A stretch of 64,000 nt of DNA, taken from Devosia epidermidihirudinis (GTDB lineage: Bacteria; Pseudomonadota; Alphaproteobacteria; Rhizobiales; Devosiaceae). The stretch is taken from assembly GCF_000971295.1 (NCBI RefSeq), contig NZ_LANJ01000011.1, positions 62,001 to 126,000 on the forward strand, given 5' to 3'. Shown here one piece after another: positions 60,910 to 64,000 of this stretch. The notes beneath the pieces are model-generated. The model had not been told where the DNA came from and did not search any database. It saw only the letters and a list, made by a program, of their open reading frames with translations. Made by a program: the position numbers and the translations under genes. Every line of letters starts with the position of its first letter. The first letter of the stretch is position 1.

Positions 60910-61812
60910 GTGTCATCCCCCACTTCCGTTCGCGTCGAGACCGCAAGCCTCACCGGCATGGCTCTCGGCATCGCTGCCTATTCCCTGTTTTCCGCCCACG
61001 ACGCCATGATCAAGGGCGTGATCATGGCCCTGCCCGCCCCGCAGATTCTGTTCGTGCGTGGCGTCGTGGTGATGGCGCTGTGCCTAGCTATCGGCCGTAC
61101 GCAGATCATCGTTGACCTCTGGCACTCCAAGAACCGCGCGTTGATCCTCGGCCGAGGCCTTATGACCCTGGCCGCCTGGGTGATGTATTATAGCTCCGGC
61201 CGCGAACTGCAGCTGGCAGAGATGACGACGCTCTATTACGTCGCGCCAGTGCTGACGACGGTTCTGGCCGTCATCTTCCTCAAGGAGCAGATTACCCTGG
61301 CGCGTGTCGGTGGCGCGGCAATCGGGTTCTTTGGCATCGTGGTTGCCGCCAATCCAACGGGCTTCACCATCGGCTGGCCGGTGATCATGGTGCTGGGAGC
61401 CGCGCTGTTCTGGGCGATCTCGATGATCCTGATGCGGACCATTTCCAAGAGCGACCGGACCATCGTGCAGGTGTTCGCGCAGAACCTGATCCACGTGGTG
61501 GTGATGGCGGGGTTCACGCTGCCGTTCTGGCAGGCGATGGGCGCGCGCGAGATCGCGCTGTGCGTTGCTGCGGGCCTGGTCGGCGGCCTTGCCCAATTCA
61601 TGCTGGTTGAAGCGGCACGGTCCGTTCCGGCCAGTGTTCTGGGGACGGTGGAATACGGCGCGCTGATCTGGAGCTTCGTGTTCGGCTATCTGTTCTGGGG
61701 CGAGATGCCCGCGACGACGGTCTATATCGGAGCATTTCTTGTGGTCGCCGCGGGTTTGACGCTCGCCCTGAGCGAGCACCGGAACCGGCGGGAAATCATC
61801 GATGCGCCCTAG
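60910..61812 (+). CDS. EamA/DMT-family transporter
   Basis: 300 residues from the GTG at 60910; ATG at 60958 would start at [11 protein letters not shown] and remains possible. The frame back to 60757 is antisense to the ntrY leader and is probably not translated. About ten membrane segments in two EamA repeats: [17 protein letters not shown] and [22 protein letters not shown] in the first, [25 protein letters not shown] in the second. It exports or imports a small metabolite. It is transcribed against the ntr operon and separates ntrC from ntrY, whose genes are often contiguous in related genomes. Its last 4 bases overlap the ntrC 3' end. Confidence 0.82.
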   Translation: MSSPTSVRVETASLTGMALGIAAYSLFSAHDAMIKGVIMALPAPQILFVRGVVVMALCLAIGRTQIIVDLWHSKNRALILGRGLMTLAAWVMYYSSGRELQLAEMTTLYYVAPVLTTVLAVIFLKEQITLARVGGAAIGFFGIVVAANPTGFTIGWPVIMVLGAALFWAISMILMRTISKSDRTIVQVFAQNLIHVVVMAGFTLPFWQAMGAREIALCVAAGLVGGLAQFMLVEAARSVPASVLGTVEYGALIWSFVFGYLFWGEMPATTVYIGAFLVVAAGLTLALSEHRNRREIIDAP

Positions 61813-63254
61813 CTGCGGCGACTGTGCTTGACGATCTCGATGCTGTGCGTGCGGATCTTCTTGCGCAGCGTATTGCGGTTTAGACCCAGAAGGTCGGCAG
61901 CCTTGATCTGGTTGCCGCCACAGGCATTGAGCGCCATAGCGATCAGCGGCGCTTCCACCCGATCGATAACGCGCTGATAGAGCCCCGCTGGCGGCAGATT
62001 GGGCTCATACTCGCGCAACACCTGCCCCACATGCGTCTCGACCGCCATGGACACGTCTACCGGCCCGGCAGCGCCCGGCGTCGAGGGGCGCTCGGCGATG
62101 TTCAGCTCGTTCTGGACGATCTCTGGGGAAATGCTTTCGTCGGCATAAAGCGCTGATAGGCGACGAACGAGGTTTTCCAGTTCGCGCACGTTGCCAGGCC
62201 ATGCGTAGTTCTGCATGAGCTTGATGGCTTCGGGCGAAATGGATTTGACCGGCTCACCTTCGCGCTGCGCGGCCTTGAGGAAGTGCAGCGCCAGATCGCC
62301 AATATCATCGCTGCGTTCGCGCAGGGGCGGCAAGCGGATCGGCACGACGTTAAGGCGATAGTAGAGATCCTCGCGGAACAGGCCCTGACGGATCATCTGG
62401 CTGAGATCGCGGTGCGTGGCGGCGACGATGCGGACATTGGTCTTGATGGCGCTGCGGCCGCCGACCATCGTGTATTCGCCCTCCTGCAGAACGCGCAACA
62501 GGCGGGTCTGAGCATCCATCGGCATGTCGCCGATTTCGTCGAGGAAGAGCGTACCGCCCTCGGCCTGTTCGAAGCGGCCCGATGAACGGGTATTCGCGCC
62601 GGTGAAAGCGCCCTTCTCGTGACCGAACAGTTCGGCTTCGATCAGGTCGCGCGGAATGGCGGCCATGTTGATGGCGACGAAGGGGCCGTTGCGGCGCTTG
62701 CCGAAGTCATGCAAGGCACGAGCCACCAGTTCTTTGCCGGTGCCGCTCTCGCCGGTGATCATCACCGTGAGATCGGTCTGCATCAGACGCGCAAGGGCGC
62801 GGTAGATGTCCTGCATAGCGGTCGAGCGACCCACCAGCGGCATGGTTTCGCCGGGCTCTTCGGCGTGGCGATCGGCGTTGGACGGCTTTTTAGCATCGGC
62901 CAAGGCGCGGGCGACGACCGAGAGAACCTCGGTGATGTCGAAGGGCTTGGGCAGGTACTCGTAGGCACCGACTTCTGACGCGCGAATGGCAGTCATGAAG
63001 GTGTTCTGCGCTGACATGACGATCATGGGCAGATCGGGACGCAGCTTCTTGATCTTGGGCATCACCTCAAAGGCGTTGCCATCGGGCATGGCCACGTCGG
63101 TGATGAGGATATCGCCCTCGCCGCGGCTGACCCAGTTCCACATGGTGGAGATGTTGCCGGTGGGGCGAACTTCGTAACCGGCGCGGGTCAGCGCCTGATT
63201 GAGCACCATACGGATGGCGGCATCATCGTCGGCAAGAAGAACTACGTGACTCAT
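61809..63254 (-). CDS. ntrC: Nitrogen regulation response regulator NtrC
   Basis: 481 residues. Receiver domain with Asp53 in [10 protein letters not shown] and the Lys in EYLPKPFDI. The AAA+ domain has Walker A GESGTGKE, the sigma-54 contact loop [10 protein letters not shown] intact, and Walker [14 protein letters not shown]. The C-terminal Fis-type HTH is [20 protein letters not shown]. It activates sigma-54 promoters for nitrogen assimilation genes when phosphorylated by NtrB. Its ATG overlaps the ntrB stop by 4 bases. Confidence 0.97.
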   Translation of the reverse strand: MSHVVLLADDDAAIRMVLNQALTRAGYEVRPTGNISTMWNWVSRGEGDILITDVAMPDGNAFEVMPKIKKLRPDLPMIVMSAQNTFMTAIRASEVGAYEYLPKPFDITEVLSVVARALADAKKPSNADRHAEEPGETMPLVGRSTAMQDIYRALARLMQTDLTVMITGESGTGKELVARALHDFGKRRNGPFVAINMAAIPRDLIEAELFGHEKGAFTGANTRSSGRFEQAEGGTLFLDEIGDMPMDAQTRLLRVLQEGEYTMVGGRSAIKTNVRIVAATHRDLSQMIRQGLFREDLYYRLNVVPIRLPPLRERSDDIGDLALHFLKAAQREGEPVKSISPEAIKLMQNYAWPGNVRELENLVRRLSALYADESISPEIVQNELNIAERPSTPGAAGPVDVSMAVETHVGQVLREYEPNLPPAGLYQRVIDRVEAPLIAMALNACGGNQIKAADLLGLNRNTLRKKIRTHSIEIVKHSRRS

Positions 63255-64000
63255 ATTGCCGATTCCCTTTGAGTGGATGCGTCGAAGGCGCCGCTGGCGA
63301 CGGGGAGCAGAATGCGAAACCGCGTTCTGCCGGGGCGGCTTTCACAATCGATGACGCCGCCATGGTCGCCAACAATCTTGGCGACGAGCGCCAGACCGAG
63401 GCCAGAGCCGTTTTGTTTGGTGGTGACGAATGGATCGAAGAGGAATGGCAAGATGTCTGGTGGAACACCCGGGCCGTTATCCTCGATGACGATCTCAAGC
63501 GGCAGTGAAATGCGCTCAGAGACCCCAGTGACGGCAATACGCACGCCCGGTCGAAACGCGGTGGTGAACCGGATCTCGGGTTTCTGAGTCCGTTCAACGG
63601 CCTCTGCCGCATTCTTCACCAGGTTCAGGAAGACCTGAATGAGCTGGTCGCGGTTACCCAAGACTGGCGGGAGCGACGGATCGTATTCTTCGGAGAAGGC
63701 AATGCCACGGGCAACGCCATTGCGCGCGAGCAGCTTCACCCGGTCCAGCACCACGTGAATGTTGATCGGCTCCCGCTCCAGCGGACGCTCGTCGCCAAAC
63801 ACCTCCACGCGATCGATAAGGCCAACGATGCGGTCGGTTTCCTCGCGGATCAGGCGGGTCAATGGAACTTCATCGCTGCTGACGGTCTGTTCGAGCAGCT
63901 GTGCAGCGCCGCGAATGCCGGAAAGCGGGTTCTTGATTTCATGAGCCAGCATGGATGCAAGGCCCGTTACCGAGCGGGCGGCGCCGCGCGATACCATTTG
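63251..64000 (-). CDS. ntrB: Nitrogen sensor kinase NtrB (GlnL), N-terminal part outside window
   Basis: Partial: 249 codons of the C-terminal kinase core, the frame continuing past the right edge. The phospho-acceptor His is in [20 protein letters not shown], with the N box [14 protein letters not shown]1 [17 protein letters not shown] and G2 [19 protein letters not shown]. The PAS sensor half lies outside. With PII protein it sets the phosphorylation state of NtrC, encoded directly downstream with a 4-base overlap. Cytoplasmic. Confidence 0.95.
   Translation of the reverse strand, partial: QMVSRGAARSVTGLASMLAHEIKNPLSGIRGAAQLLEQTVSSDEVPLTRLIREETDRIVGLIDRVEVFGDERPLEREPINIHVVLDRVKLLARNGVARGIAFSEEYDPSLPPVLGNRDQLIQVFLNLVKNAAEAVERTQKPEIRFTTAFRPGVRIAVTGVSERISLPLEIVIEDNGPGVPPDILPFLFDPFVTTKQNGSGLGLALVAKIVGDHGGVIDCESRPGRTRFRILLPVASGAFDASTQRESAI

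Overview
The window is GC-rich chromosomal DNA from an alphaproteobacterium, most likely a Hyphomicrobiales member close to Devosia. The main reason is the core block at the right end, ntrB-ntrC / ntrY-ntrX-hfq-hflX-mazG, an order typical of that class. The dense array of ABC transporters with RpiR and GntR regulators fits a soil or plant-associated oligotroph. The genus is an inference. I see no rRNA, tRNA, CRISPR array, insertion sequence or phage.

Left end (1-5.2 kb, minus strand). This is the most unusual part: an apparent coenzyme F420 salvage and use operon. It reads F420-dependent glucose-6-phosphate dehydrogenase (fgd), F420-0:glutamate ligase (cofE), then binding protein, permease and ATPase of a FecBCD-type transporter. 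That set matches the three-gene cassette proposed for F420-0 uptake in actinobacteria. A separately started luciferase-like oxidoreductase runs off the left edge. The same 18-bp operator layout, TTTGACC-N4-GGTCAAA, lies upstream of both fgd and the oxidoreductase, so they probably form one regulon.

5.4-10.1 kb holds a small ABM monooxygenase, a Vat/CatB-type acetyltransferase, an unusual three-part HTH regulator and a GH51 arabinofuranosidase. Behind it are the remains of deleted ABC transporter genes. 10.1-21.8 kb is one two-gene unit: a 2744-residue secreted protein built of about 18 DUF11-like repeats, and an 1154-residue protein with an outer-membrane-barrel-like C-terminal half.

22.4-27.2 kb is a complete ferric-siderophore-type ABC operon followed by an RpiR regulator, then a UvrD/Rep helicase on the other strand. 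29.4-34.8 kb is a polar amino-acid-type ABC transporter followed by SDR, GntR(FCD) and RraA-like genes, with a long perfect operator in front. 35.0-41.8 kb is an epimerase, an Xre-cupin regulator with its own operator, and a five-gene peptide-type ABC operon. A divergent MFS/HxlR pair follows.

44.0-54.2 kb is an amino-sugar locus resembling N-acetylglucosamine/chitobiose uptake: ATPase, DUF5107-like protein, BadF/BadG-family kinase, RpiR regulator, SIS protein, NgcE-like Tat binding protein, and one gene in which both permease subunits are fused. A Hyi-like isomerase closes it. 54.3-64 kb is the conserved nitrogen-regulation and RNA-chaperone block, with a DMT-family exporter between ntrC and ntrY.
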